Positions 9,722 through 18,829 of a stretch of 64,000 bases of DNA are shown here, piece by piece. Source of the DNA: Hydrotalea sandarakina (GTDB taxonomy: Bacteria; Bacteroidota; Bacteroidia; Chitinophagales; Chitinophagaceae); contig NZ_QKZV01000005.1 of the NCBI RefSeq assembly GCF_003254115.1, forward strand, positions 66,674 through 130,673. The letters are read 5' to 3'. Position 1 is the stretch's first letter. The number at the start of each line of letters is the position of its first letter. The notes beneath the pieces were generated by a model. That model was not told where the DNA came from. It worked only from the letters and a program-made list of their open reading frames with translations, and searched no databases. The translations under genes and the position numbers were made by a program.

Positions 9722-10984
9722 CTATTGCCATGGTTTCATGGTAACCGCTGCCGAAGCGCTGCGATAATAAGTCTGGTCAATTAAAATAATGCCAAAGGCC
9801 AGGTAAAAAGCATTGTAAATATTGAATACCCATACCACGGCATAAAATACCAAACCAAATACCAACCACTTTAACAAGGCAGGTACGGCCAAGCGACTGG
9901 CCAAGTACCAGGCCATGAAGAACCGCATGAAGAACAACACAAAGCCCCCCTCTAAAATCACCCGAATCAATTCACCCTCAATAAAACCGTATTCTTCAAC
10001 ATAAGGTGAGGTACCGAATAGCTGGGTAGCCCCCTGATAAGTAGCCCCCAATCCCACTCCAAATACCGGGTATTTTCCCCGGAAATTCAGGATTTGGGGA
10101 ATATCCCCCTCAATCCGTCGAGCTTCTTCCCCACTTTGTGCCAACGATTGCCGACGATCATTGAAATTGTCAAAGGCGGTGGCAATTTTATTGCCGATTT
10201 CTCCGAAATTGCCATAAAGGGTAAAAAACAAACCCAGGATGACCAATGGAATGAATAAGGCCGTGAGCCGAATTTTCCGGAAATTCCGCCAATCACTCAA
10301 AATAACCAAAGCCAGTTCTCCCACATAGATATAAGTAGTTCCCCTGGAACCCGACATGAAACAGCCCACCAATCCGGCCCCCATTAATCCCAATACAATA
10401 TTGGGAGAATATCCCTTTTTAAAAATATAGCCCACCAAAAAGGGCACAAACAATAAAAAAGCCCCATAACCGCCAATATAGGAAAAGGTACCCGTTACCC
10501 GAACCGCCTTACCAATATTGGCAATATTGCCTCCCACGGCATCCAAATTGGCATAGCGGTTAATGAAGCTGGTGGCCGGTTGCTGGTATTGCACCATGCC
10601 CAATACCACTTCCACCAAACAGGCAATCAATACGGGCCAAATCCACTGCTCAATGACCACCTCCTCTCTATTTTGCAGGTACAAAAAAATAAACACCCAA
10701 AAATAGCTATGGACAAGGATGCCCAACAGGCCATGGTAAATGGTGAGGTTCAGCGGATTAAATGCTTCTACTATCAGTAATAGCAGGTAAAGGGGAAAAA
10801 CAGTATTCAGAAATAACTTGCCCAATGCCCGCCGGGCCGTGAAAAAAAACACAACAGGCAATAGCAATTGCAGGCCAAAAATAATATTACCTACAGTGGT
10901 AGAAGTAAATACCCATTTGCGCAATACCCCACTAAGGGTGGTGAAGAAAAAACAAAATAAAAAAGTTTGATTAAATTTTTTCAT
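9722..10984 (-). CDS. O-antigen polymerase/ligase-like membrane protein (Wzy/WaaL type)
   Basis: Hydrophobic protein of about 420 residues with roughly ten transmembrane segments and a large soluble loop in the C-terminal half (around residues 265-330, with GDIPQILNFRGKYPVFGVGLG). That loop and topology are typical of the O-antigen ligase/polymerase superfamily, whose members either polymerise repeat units (Wzy) or attach glycan to lipid A core (WaaL). Because the locus has an ABC exporter and no visible Wzx flippase, a ligase role is possible, but sequence alone does not decide. The start is set at 10984 (MKKFNQTF); an ATG four codons upstream is the alternative. Confidence 0.8.
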   Translation of the reverse strand: MKKFNQTFLFCFFFTTLSGVLRKWVFTSTTVGNIIFGLQLLLPVVFFFTARRALGKLFLNTVFPLYLLLLIVEAFNPLNLTIYHGLLGILVHSYFWVFIFLYLQNREEVVIEQWIWPVLIACLVEVVLGMVQYQQPATSFINRYANLDAVGGNIANIGKAVRVTGTFSYIGGYGAFLLFVPFLVGYIFKKGYSPNIVLGLMGAGLVGCFMSGSRGTTYIYVGELALVILSDWRNFRKIRLTALFIPLVILGLFFTLYGNFGEIGNKIATAFDNFNDRRQSLAQSGEEARRIEGDIPQILNFRGKYPVFGVGLGATYQGATQLFGTSPYVEEYGFIEGELIRVILEGGFVLFFMRFFMAWYLASRLAVPALLKWLVFGLVFYAVVWVFNIYNAFYLAFGIILIDQTYYRSASAAVTMKPWQ

Positions 10985-11125
10985 ATTTCCCTGCAACGTA
11001 TTATGCTTAAAGTGGGTGAACCCTTAAATGAACAATGGTAAAATCCATTTCCCTCGATCATTTATCAATTAAATAAAATTCATTCTATTTTTAATTCGAA
11101 ATAGGCATAGCGCTTATATGATTTC

Positions 11126-11755
11126 TTACAATTTTTGGGCGATTGTAAGCATAGATGGGAATATTCGTTTTAACTTTCCAATCATTTGAATGGTCCGTAA
11201 ATTCTTCAAATATTTTAATCCTGTGGGCCCGTATATCACTTTTTGATGATGCACTTGAAAACCTGCTAAAGTCAATAAATTGGTAATATTTTGAAAATTC
11301 CAGGCATATAAATGCTGATGAATGTCTTTCATACTGGTTGGGTTTCCCGGAATCTTTTCAATGGGGAGTATCAATGCCAAAACCCCTTTCGATTTTAATT
11401 TTTGATGCATGATTTCCAACTCTTTCAAGGGCGCCTCACAATGTTCTAAAGAATGAGAATTCAAAATACAATCATAATAAGCATCGGGAATGTCTTGAGT
11501 TGAAGTATAGGCAACTCTTTTATGTTGCATTAAATATTCCGTAATATAGGGCGAAATATCATAACAATCAGCCATAACGGATAGGGTTAGATGCCCCGGT
11601 CCGGAACCATAGTCAAGCAGCTTTTTATTTTGTAAATGAAATCCATTACTTTCAAAAATATTATACATGTAAAATTTCGAAAGTTTGAAATGATAATCGT
11701 TTTGATGTATATGCTGCTGATATACTGACTGATAATATGCTTGATCATAATTCAT
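11126..11755 (-). CDS. Class I SAM-dependent methyltransferase
   Basis: A 209-residue soluble protein with the SAM-binding motif LLDYGSGPGHLTL (GSGPG at 50-54) and, further on, CILNSHSLEHCE, the usual post-motif region of methyltransferases of the UbiE/Bin3-like class. In a polysaccharide locus it may methylate a sugar hydroxyl or cap the non-reducing end of the chain, which in ABC-exported O-antigens can set chain length (known for WbdD-type systems; no kinase part is present here). It lies 30 bases after the GT2 gene at 11786. Confidence 0.82.
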   Translation of the reverse strand: MNYDQAYYQSVYQQHIHQNDYHFKLSKFYMYNIFESNGFHLQNKKLLDYGSGPGHLTLSVMADCYDISPYITEYLMQHKRVAYTSTQDIPDAYYDCILNSHSLEHCEAPLKELEIMHQKLKSKGVLALILPIEKIPGNPTSMKDIHQHLYAWNFQNITNLLTLAGFQVHHQKVIYGPTGLKYLKNLRTIQMIGKLKRIFPSMLTIAQKL

Positions 11756-11785
11756 CGGGAATACTTTTTATAAGATAATAATGTG

Positions 11786-12682
11786 TCAATGGATGATTTT
11801 GAAAGCCATTTTTTTAAACTTTCGCATCAATCCTAACCTGGTTTGATATTTATCATCAAAATTTTCTTTTAATTTGTTTTTTTTCAATTGAATCAGTTTT
11901 GCTTCTAACCATAGCCTTACCATGATTAAAAAGGCAACCAATGGTTTAGCTTTTATTTTACCATGTTTTTCCAATAATTTCCATCTGCTTTCATAAAACA
12001 GTTGTACCCTTTTTCCATTGCGGGGAATAGAGTTGCCACCTGTATGACAAATAACATAGGCCGGATTGTAACGCAATTTCCAATTACTGCGATGGATGCG
12101 CATACTTATATCGTTGTCCGCATCGAGTACACGAAAATTTTCATCGAAATAATTCATTGCTTCCAGGCAGGATTTCCGAAAACTAACCGCACATGAAAAT
12201 GGCAATAGGCGTTTAGAACGAAAAACGTTGTAGGGTGCCAGGTATTTGTGCAATTGTTGTCCGGCCACCAAACTCCAAATGGAAGGTTCTGTCATGAAAT
12301 TGCCACTATCCCTCCCCATTGCGTCTACCGTTTTAAATCCCACACAACCCAATAAAGGTTCCGCTTGGTATTCGTCCACTAATCTCTTTACAAATGCTTG
12401 TACCGGATAGGCATCCGAATCCAGTAATACCACAATGTCGCCTTTCGCTGCTTTTAAACCGCGATTGACCGTTTTTGTATAATGCTGATTCGTTGGATTC
12501 CTTAATACCATCACTTTTTCCGGAAAATCATAGGGATTGGTAAGTGGAGACGCATCATCTACTACAATAATTTCTGCAATCCTTTGTTCATCATACCGTA
12601 ACAAGGCCTCAATATTTCTTTGCACCAGTTCCCAGGTATTGTAGTTCGGAATAACGACAGAAACCGTTAGTGTTGTATTCAT
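11786..12682 (-). CDS. Family 2 glycosyltransferase
   Basis: GT-A type transferase of 298 residues. VSVVIPNYN (7-15), the nucleotide-binding DDAS (42-45) and the metal-binding DSD (88-90) are intact, and the C-terminal half holds FDENFRVLDADNDIS, similar to the acceptor region of rhamnosyltransferase-like GT2 enzymes. The basic C-terminal tail may contact the membrane. It follows the 12686 gene after 3 bases, so the two are probably co-translated. Confidence 0.9.
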   Translation of the reverse strand: MNTTLTVSVVIPNYNTWELVQRNIEALLRYDEQRIAEIIVVDDASPLTNPYDFPEKVMVLRNPTNQHYTKTVNRGLKAAKGDIVVLLDSDAYPVQAFVKRLVDEYQAEPLLGCVGFKTVDAMGRDSGNFMTEPSIWSLVAGQQLHKYLAPYNVFRSKRLLPFSCAVSFRKSCLEAMNYFDENFRVLDADNDISMRIHRSNWKLRYNPAYVICHTGGNSIPRNGKRVQLFYESRWKLLEKHGKIKAKPLVAFLIMVRLWLEAKLIQLKKNKLKENFDDKYQTRLGLMRKFKKMAFKIIH

Positions 12683-12685
12683 TTT

Positions 12686-13744
12686 TTATAAGAAGGCTAA
12701 ATAATGTTGTAAATGCTGCTGATAATTGTGCCGATAGTACCACTCTGAACCTTGTTTCGCTATTTTTTCTAAAGATACGCTATTGGGTACAGGCTTTTGT
12801 AATTGCCAATAGTGTTCTCCTGCCACCAATCCATCTTCACTCCGCTGTGCGGTTTTAAAACCATTCCACACAAAAAGACCATGGGACAGATAGGCCGCTA
12901 ATACTCCCGACTTCCCTAATAGCGCATCAGGATATACCATGGCACCAAAGCGAGCCTGCTGCAATTCTTCACTAATTTGTTCGGCCGTTAATACCCCCAA
13001 AAATTTTATGGGAACAGGTAACCGAGGTATCTGCGCTGCCTCTGCCGATACTCCAATATCAATAATTTCATTAATGCCCAATTGTAGCCAATGATGGGTG
13101 TATTGGCTCAATGCTTCATATGTTTGTAAACGCATGGCCGGATGCCCAAATACCATTAAGCGTGGTTGTTTTTGTTCCCAGGGGATCAACTGATTGGGCT
13201 CAGGGATATTGGAAAAAAGACCGATACAACTATTTTTTCTGCCTTTATCGGGTGTTGCCTCCGTTATTAATGCAGCCATGCGTCCGTTACTGCAAAAGGA
13301 GGCATCGGTTAAACGATACAAGGCTTTGAAGATTTTTTTCTGTGCTTGATGCAACCAAAACGCAGTAGTCCAAAGCGGACCGTTGGCATAGAGTTCATGA
13401 AAGAAAATAAGGATTTTCACCCCCATCTGTTTCACTTTTGTCAATGCAGTGACCAACCAAAGCGGAACCCCCTTGCGTTGATACCCATAACCGGAATAGT
13501 TAAGGATAACGGTATGGATTTGCTGTTGTTGTACCAGTTGCAGCAAATGGGTACCGTTGGCTTGCAGGGGCCAATACGGTTGAACGGTTACCGGAGTGGG
13601 TTGCGGCAATCCGGCAAAATGAACGGTATAACCTGCATTGGTTAACCCTTGCCCCAATAAGGCAGCATAATCCCCCAAGCCATTGATGGCCGGAGGATAT
13701 TGCGGTGCAATGAGTAGTATATGCTTTTTAATGCATGATGCCAT
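12686..13744 (-). CDS. Putative GT-B glycosyltransferase
   Basis: A 352-residue protein with an N-terminal GT-B-like strand and loop, ILLIAPQYPPAINGLGDYA, and a middle region with a strand-turn pattern as in GT4 enzymes. The donor-site EX7E signature is weak: the equivalent region reads LGKSGVLAAYLSHGLF and lacks the usual first glutamate. It could therefore be a diverged glycosyltransferase with unusual chemistry or an accessory protein. Its position, 3 bases before a GT2 gene within the locus, supports a role in glycan assembly. Confidence 0.7.
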   Translation of the reverse strand: MASCIKKHILLIAPQYPPAINGLGDYAALLGQGLTNAGYTVHFAGLPQPTPVTVQPYWPLQANGTHLLQLVQQQQIHTVILNYSGYGYQRKGVPLWLVTALTKVKQMGVKILIFFHELYANGPLWTTAFWLHQAQKKIFKALYRLTDASFCSNGRMAALITEATPDKGRKNSCIGLFSNIPEPNQLIPWEQKQPRLMVFGHPAMRLQTYEALSQYTHHWLQLGINEIIDIGVSAEAAQIPRLPVPIKFLGVLTAEQISEELQQARFGAMVYPDALLGKSGVLAAYLSHGLFVWNGFKTAQRSEDGLVAGEHYWQLQKPVPNSVSLEKIAKQGSEWYYRHNYQQHLQHYLAFL

Positions 13745-13785
13745 GGATTTAAAAAATAATCTAATAAAAAGATTTTTTTAAATAG

Positions 13786-13911
13786 CTATTTTTTAAGTTG
13801 TTGACTGCTATCTTCAACGACCACATGCCCCGTAAACAAGAAGTTGAATAGGGTACCAACCACAACTACTATGTTTTCTATGATTAAATCTACTTCAACA
13901 GATATGCCCAT
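13786..13911 (-). pseudogene. Short hydrophobic open frame, possible remnant of a membrane protein gene
   Basis: A 41-codon frame encodes one strongly hydrophobic segment (IIENIVVVVGTLFNFLF) followed by a short polar tail. The pattern, a membrane helix with NFLF then GHVV, is reminiscent of the C-terminal helix of GtrA-like flippase proteins. The same frame continues upstream but is interrupted by several TAA codons, as expected for a decayed gene. The similarity is judged by eye only, and chance is possible in this 256-base gap. Confidence 0.3.
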
Positions 13912-14000
13912 TTACCTATTTATGATTCCGATTCTGGCACAAACTTATTTTCTGTTTTATTTGATGAGGGCACTAATCAATAGTAATAATCTTTGACTAC

Positions 14001-15098
14001 CTATTCTTCCCCCAGCAACTGCTTTAACCTATTTTGAAAGTTTTGAAAACCAAACTGTCCGGCAAAATGAAAAGCATTTTCCCGCATTAATTCTCCTACG
14101 CGCTGATTGTCGCGTAAGGATAATAAAGCATTTATAAACGATTCTGTGTTTAAATCACAAGGTACAAAACAATCATGGGGTGCCTGTTCTAACACCCCGA
14201 CGCGGGTAGCCAATACCCGACAACCGCAGCGCATGGCTTCCAAGGGCACCAAGCCAAAACTCTCCCCCCGCGATGGGAATAAAAGATATTGTGCAGCACA
14301 ATATAGGGCATACAGTTCAGCTTTTTCCCGAACCAACGGATAGATGGTAATATGTGCTCCATTTAATTTGCTCAACTCTTGCCGCACTGCAGCTTCTTCT
14401 CCCACCCCCACCAGCGTCAACTGAAACGGAATAGCCTGATGGGTTAAATATTCCAGGATACCCAACACTATATCTTTTCCTTTGGCCTGTGTCCATCGGG
14501 CACAATACAATAACCGCAATGGTGCATTTGCATGGGCATTGATTTCGTTTTGCGATGGCAAGGGACTGTCGAATACCGGATCTAAAGCCGGGGGTAATAT
14601 ATGTACATTCTGTACAATTTGTTGTTGCAGCAACCAATCTTTATCTGATGCACTGACTGTTATTATTTTATCGGGAATGGTAAACGCCAGCCGCATCCAA
14701 TGGGTTAATAGGCGATTGAACCATTTTTCTTGTTTGAAATGAGGTCGATACCTGATTTCAGGTCCATTAGAATAATGAATAATTTGAATATTTTTTTTTA
14801 TGAACCATTTCCGATACACCCACAGAAATAACCAAGCCTCACCACCCATTACGAATATGCTATTGAAAGCAACATGTTTTTTTCGACGGGCAAATAACAA
14901 TAGCCAACCAATGGATAAACGCAAACTATTTAAACGGGGCTGTAAAATATTTAAAAATTTCCCGGTTGCAGGATTATCGTATCGAATGATTTGGGAGCCC
15001 AAAACACTTAAAACCTGATGAATCACCAAGCCCGAACCGGTATAAACATCCGGCATACAATTCGTGAATACCCAATATTGAGGCTTATTTTTTCCCAT
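14001..15098 (-). CDS. GT4-type glycosyltransferase
   Basis: GT-B glycosyltransferase of 365 residues. The donor domain begins LLYCARWTQAKGKD and carries the signature ESFGLVPLEAMRCGCRV near residue 278. The N-terminal domain contains VYTGSGLVIHQ, matching the acceptor-side loop. Its start overlaps the end of the upstream GT2 gene by 14 bases, indicating coupling. A 256-base gap follows it. Confidence 0.89.
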   Translation of the reverse strand: MGKNKPQYWVFTNCMPDVYTGSGLVIHQVLSVLGSQIIRYDNPATGKFLNILQPRLNSLRLSIGWLLLFARRKKHVAFNSIFVMGGEAWLFLWVYRKWFIKKNIQIIHYSNGPEIRYRPHFKQEKWFNRLLTHWMRLAFTIPDKIITVSASDKDWLLQQQIVQNVHILPPALDPVFDSPLPSQNEINAHANAPLRLLYCARWTQAKGKDIVLGILEYLTHQAIPFQLTLVGVGEEAAVRQELSKLNGAHITIYPLVREKAELYALYCAAQYLLFPSRGESFGLVPLEAMRCGCRVLATRVGVLEQAPHDCFVPCDLNTESFINALLSLRDNQRVGELMRENAFHFAGQFGFQNFQNRLKQLLGEE

Positions 15099-15927
15099 AT
15101 TTCTTTTTCCAATGAAACTGATAAAAATACCAGGTATAATAAATTTGTTGCATCCACTCTTTTAATGCAATTAAACTATCCCAATTTTTTTTTCTGTCGC
15201 GTATGGGAATTAATCGGTGATAACTAGTTGCAATAAGTAACCTCCTACAACTGATTATAGGTAAATTATTTTTTTTTAAATAATATAAATGACTTTCTTG
15301 AGCCATTGCCAGCTTTTTGGGCGATTGAATTCTGCGAGGCGGATGGTACACCTTTGCATCCGCAACAAATGGAATAGTTATTTCCCTCTTTTTTAATCGT
15401 TTGTGCAAATCAATATCTTCCATATGAGGAAAAGGGAAATTTTCATCAAAGCATCCAATTTCAAAAAATAAATTTTTACTAACAACAATATTACATGACC
15501 AAAATAATCCGCCAATTTCATTAATCGGACTATTATATAAAGGACTAGTAATATTCATGGGACAGATAATTGCCCCTTCAAGTGCCATTTTAAAATTTTT
15601 ACTATTGTTTATTTTATTGTAATAAGCTGTTAATAAATCTCTATCCGGTTCACAATCATCATCCAAAAACACCAACCATTCCCCCTTCGCCAATCTGGCC
15701 CCGTTGTTGCGGTTAGCGGCGGGGCCGCGGCGCGGGCCGGGTGTCCATTGAACAAACGGAAACTGTTTGGCTATTAAGGCAGCCGCTCCTTCTCCCGTAC
15801 TGTCGTCCGTTACGATAATTTCATAGTCCACGCCCTTTAGCGTTTGCATATCGGGTTGCAACCGTGCCAAGCACTTGGCCAATAAATCGTTGCGGTTACA
15901 GGTGGGTATGATGACAGAGAAAAACAT
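15085..15927 (-). CDS. Family 2 glycosyltransferase with an internal composition break
   Basis: GT-A transferase of 280 residues: VIIPTCNRND (5-14), TDDST (40-44) and the metal site LDDDCEPD (89-96) are intact, and PFPHMEDIDLHKRL further on matches the acceptor-side ED motif of GT2 enzymes. Codons for roughly the first 97 residues (15637-15927) are GC-rich, including a run around 15700-15750, whereas the rest is very AT-rich like the genes upstream. This suggests recombination inside the gene. It follows the FkbM gene after 8 bases. Confidence 0.88.
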   Translation of the reverse strand: MFFSVIIPTCNRNDLLAKCLARLQPDMQTLKGVDYEIIVTDDSTGEGAAALIAKQFPFVQWTPGPRRGPAANRNNGARLAKGEWLVFLDDDCEPDRDLLTAYYNKINNSKNFKMALEGAIICPMNITSPLYNSPINEIGGLFWSCNIVVSKNLFFEIGCFDENFPFPHMEDIDLHKRLKKREITIPFVADAKVYHPPRRIQSPKKLAMAQESHLYYLKKNNLPIISCRRLLIATSYHRLIPIRDRKKNWDSLIALKEWMQQIYYTWYFYQFHWKKKYGKK

Positions 15928-15935
15928 ATTTCATA

Positions 15936-16736
15936 TTAATTTTTTTTTAATACGGCTAAATAATTAGTAGTATCAAAAACCTCGAGATATAAACCATATT
16001 GATTAATTGGATAAATACCATCCTTCACAATTCTATAAAGATGGTAGTGAGGTGCTAATAAATCCCAAAAATCTTTAAAAAAAGTTCTTGAGCTAACGTT
16101 AAAACTTCCGAATTCAAATTGTATTCTTTGAATTGACCCATTGCTAAGATACTTACCCATCCCTTTCAGCACTTCTAATTCATGACCTTCTACATCAATC
16201 TTGATGTAACTAATATGCGAAATAGCATTTTCATTTAAAAATTGATCTAACCTTATCACTGAAATTCTTTCAACACCTGTAGCTTGAACTTCCCCTTTAA
16301 AGGTTGCATACAAAGAACTTAATGTATTGATATCATTAAATGTATATAAATTTACTTCTTCAACATTACTTCCTAATCCATATGGAAATATGTTTAATCG
16401 TGAATCATTTTTATATTTGTCAAGCAGAGCATTAAAGAGTTTTTTTTGAGGTTCGAATAAGTAACAAGAAAGCTGACAATTGTTAAATTTAGATAATACG
16501 CAATCAGTATACTCACCTTTATTTGCCCCAATGTCAAAAAAAATAAATTCGTTTTTACTTTTATATTCAGTACTAAGCTGTTGTAACAAAAAACTTTCAC
16601 CGCTAGTATCAACTGAAATGGGCGATCCTATGTTCATCCCATATTTTGAGAAATGAGCTAATTTCTTATAAAATTCCTGATATTTTAATTTACCTGAAAA
16701 AAATTGATTATACCAATTACGTAAAAACATTAGCAA
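15936..16736 (-). CDS. FkbM family methyltransferase
   Basis: SAM-dependent O-methyltransferase of about 266 residues. The SAM motif FFDIGANKGEYT (DIGANKG at 68-74) and the later IKIDVEGHELEVLKG are hallmark FkbM sequences. FkbM proteins methylate hydroxyls on polyketides and, in surface glycan loci, probably sugars (family knowledge). The gene is markedly AT-rich, like its two upstream neighbours. Its first codons overlap the end of the upstream gene by 7 bases; a start two codons later (16730) is equally possible. Confidence 0.87.
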   Translation of the reverse strand: MLMFLRNWYNQFFSGKLKYQEFYKKLAHFSKYGMNIGSPISVDTSGESFLLQQLSTEYKSKNEFIFFDIGANKGEYTDCVLSKFNNCQLSCYLFEPQKKLFNALLDKYKNDSRLNIFPYGLGSNVEEVNLYTFNDINTLSSLYATFKGEVQATGVERISVIRLDQFLNENAISHISYIKIDVEGHELEVLKGMGKYLSNGSIQRIQFEFGSFNVSSRTFFKDFWDLLAPHYHLYRIVKDGIYPINQYGLYLEVFDTTNYLAVLKKN

Positions 16737-17644
16737 ATCTTTTTTATATTTATTAGAAGTTTCGTTTTAAAAGCATTAAAAATATTTTTTGAGAAAGTGA
16801 TGTTAATCCAATTGGGCTTTTTATTAAAATAACCAAGCGAGTTTAAATAATAAAAATCTTTATTATTAATATGTTTAGGTATATAAAAATAAAATTTAGT
16901 TTTATAATAAATTAAATGCAATAACAAAAATTCAGTACCATTAAATGAAATCTGCTTTTGTTGAATGCGTACCGGTTTTATAGATTTGGATTCTAAAATA
17001 CTGTTTTCCCATTTCACTTTTATAGATTGTTTTTTTTCTTCTAATAACAATACTTCAGTCATGCTTTGTATAGGTGTTGATAAGGAAAAAATACTTTGTC
17101 CAGCTTTTAAAGCTTCAAAGAAATGTCCGCCACACTCATCAAAAGCCATATATGCTTGGCTTTGAAATACTACTTCCCAATCTTTACTTTTTTTGAATAA
17201 GTTATTGCAAATTTCATTGTTACGCATTAAAAAAAAGGATCCCGACAAATAGCTAGTTATGCCACTATATACATCTATACCAGTTAAACTATCATAATTA
17301 ATAAATTTTATAAAATTTCCCATAATAACATCGGGGTCAATTGAGCCCCAAAAATTATAACCTTTTAAATCTTTTGATAAAACCAATCCATAAGTTGGTT
17401 TAAAGTCACATAATTTATAAGGGTTCCTTAAATTAATTTTTATACCTAAGTTTTTTTGAATAAGTGCTTTAAATTCTTGAAAGGAACATGATTTATGTAT
17501 TATATTCTTGGCAGAAACAAAGGGGATAGGATGATCAGAATAACACAATAAATCAAATGGTTGATCAACCATTGAATTGAAAAAAAGAAAACTATATTTA
17601 GGCCATTGACCGAAATATGGCAATATCAATGCAATTTTATTCAA
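16730..17644 (-). CDS. DUF6625-like putative glycosyltransferase
   Basis: A 304-residue soluble protein beginning IALILPYFGQWPKYSFLF and containing YNFWGSIDPDVIMG, which I recognise as the pattern of DUF6625-type proteins in capsular and O-antigen loci. DPD may serve as the DxD-like metal site of a GT-A fold, and the region FDECGG could be the acceptor or catalytic part. No experimentally established activity is known to me. It is very AT-rich and sits between another GT-like gene and FkbM, so glycan transfer is the likely role. Confidence 0.7.
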   Translation of the reverse strand: MNKIALILPYFGQWPKYSFLFFNSMVDQPFDLLCYSDHPIPFVSAKNIIHKSCSFQEFKALIQKNLGIKINLRNPYKLCDFKPTYGLVLSKDLKGYNFWGSIDPDVIMGNFIKFINYDSLTGIDVYSGITSYLSGSFFLMRNNEICNNLFKKSKDWEVVFQSQAYMAFDECGGHFFEALKAGQSIFSLSTPIQSMTEVLLLEEKKQSIKVKWENSILESKSIKPVRIQQKQISFNGTEFLLLHLIYYKTKFYFYIPKHINNKDFYYLNSLGYFNKKPNWINITFSKNIFNAFKTKLLINIKKIC

Positions 17645-17652
17645 TCCTTGAA

Positions 17653-18825
17653 CTATTTGTTTAATAATTGTATAAGCAAATTTTCACTCTCCTTTACTCG
17701 AATTATCCAATTTTCCTGAACTTCCCTCAATTGATCAATATATTCCTGTTTGGTTGGCAAACTATCTAAAAAATCAAGAATGCTTCCTTTTTGATTATTT
17801 GTTAAAACAAGGCCTAATCGATTTTGTAAGATGTATTGAACACAAGCACCATAAGTAGGACCAAATGCAATAATCATACAACCAGCTAACAAATAATCAT
17901 TAATTTTAGTTTGAATAGAGGATCTAGCGAAATGGGCAAATTCTGCAGTAAAAGTTTCAGTTACTAAGCCAAAATCATAATGATGAAGTATGGTGGTAAG
18001 CTCCCTATAGGCTATGCTTCCTTTGTAACATACCTTGCTTGATTCAAATTTTTGAAAATGATGCCTAAATTCTTCTTTTGTGTAGATATCCAAAAAAACA
18101 TTATGATCAGAATCATTAATGCTATCTATCATTTGTAATAATCCATCTAAATGATTGGGGTATACTGAACCTGCATACACAATATTGATGGATTTTTTGC
18201 CAAAACTCCAAGTCTTCTTTGTCAACATTCTATCTAAGGGCACTGGATTTTGTAAAACTGTGTATGACTTATTCTTTAAATTTTTAAATTTAGTTTGAAA
18301 CAGACTTGCCATATTTTCACTAATCGAAATCCATCCTTCTATTTTATTAAAACTTTTTTGTATGACATTCTTTACTAAAAAATCATCATACAATTTATAA
18401 TCATCCATTATGTAACAAAACAATTTTGCATATGGAATTTGGCTTTTCAAGTTAATTAAAGCTTTATACAAAAATGGGGAATTTGGAATTCCTATGATAA
18501 TTTCCGGTTCAAATCCTACAATAAATGCCTTGTTTTTATTTGAAAAATGAAAAAAACGAGGATTAAACAGCTTTTTAAAAAAATTAAGAATTTTATAGAA
18601 ACGATTGTTCCAATTTACATCAATAAAATACTCAAATAATTGAAAATCTTTATTAGCTACCCAATCTTCATTAATCCCCAATAACTTAAAATTAAGTTGA
18701 TGCACTAATAACTTACACTCGAAATTTTTTTCTAGAAGCTTTACAAAATGATAGGTAGTTTGTGGGCCGGCAAATCCATTTTCATTTGGTGAAAAATCAG
18801 TTACGATTAAAATACGTTTTTGCAT
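17653..18825 (-). CDS. Putative GT-B glycosyltransferase
   Basis: About 390 residues. The start RILIVTDFSPNENGFAGPQ matches the first strand and loop of GT4-type enzymes and the donor half has INIVYAGSVYPNHLDG. The region around KINDYLLAGCMIIAFGP matches the usual donor-site helix, although the first glutamate of the EX7E motif is not obvious. I start it at 18825, 4 bases after the stop of the epimerase gene; an upstream ATG at 18861 would overlap that gene. The gene is strongly AT-rich. Confidence 0.75.
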   Translation of the reverse strand: MQKRILIVTDFSPNENGFAGPQTTYHFVKLLEKNFECKLLVHQLNFKLLGINEDWVANKDFQLFEYFIDVNWNNRFYKILNFFKKLFNPRFFHFSNKNKAFIVGFEPEIIIGIPNSPFLYKALINLKSQIPYAKLFCYIMDDYKLYDDFLVKNVIQKSFNKIEGWISISENMASLFQTKFKNLKNKSYTVLQNPVPLDRMLTKKTWSFGKKSINIVYAGSVYPNHLDGLLQMIDSINDSDHNVFLDIYTKEEFRHHFQKFESSKVCYKGSIAYRELTTILHHYDFGLVTETFTAEFAHFARSSIQTKINDYLLAGCMIIAFGPTYGACVQYILQNRLGLVLTNNQKGSILDFLDSLPTKQEYIDQLREVQENWIIRVKESENLLIQLLNK

Positions 18826-18829
18826 ACAA

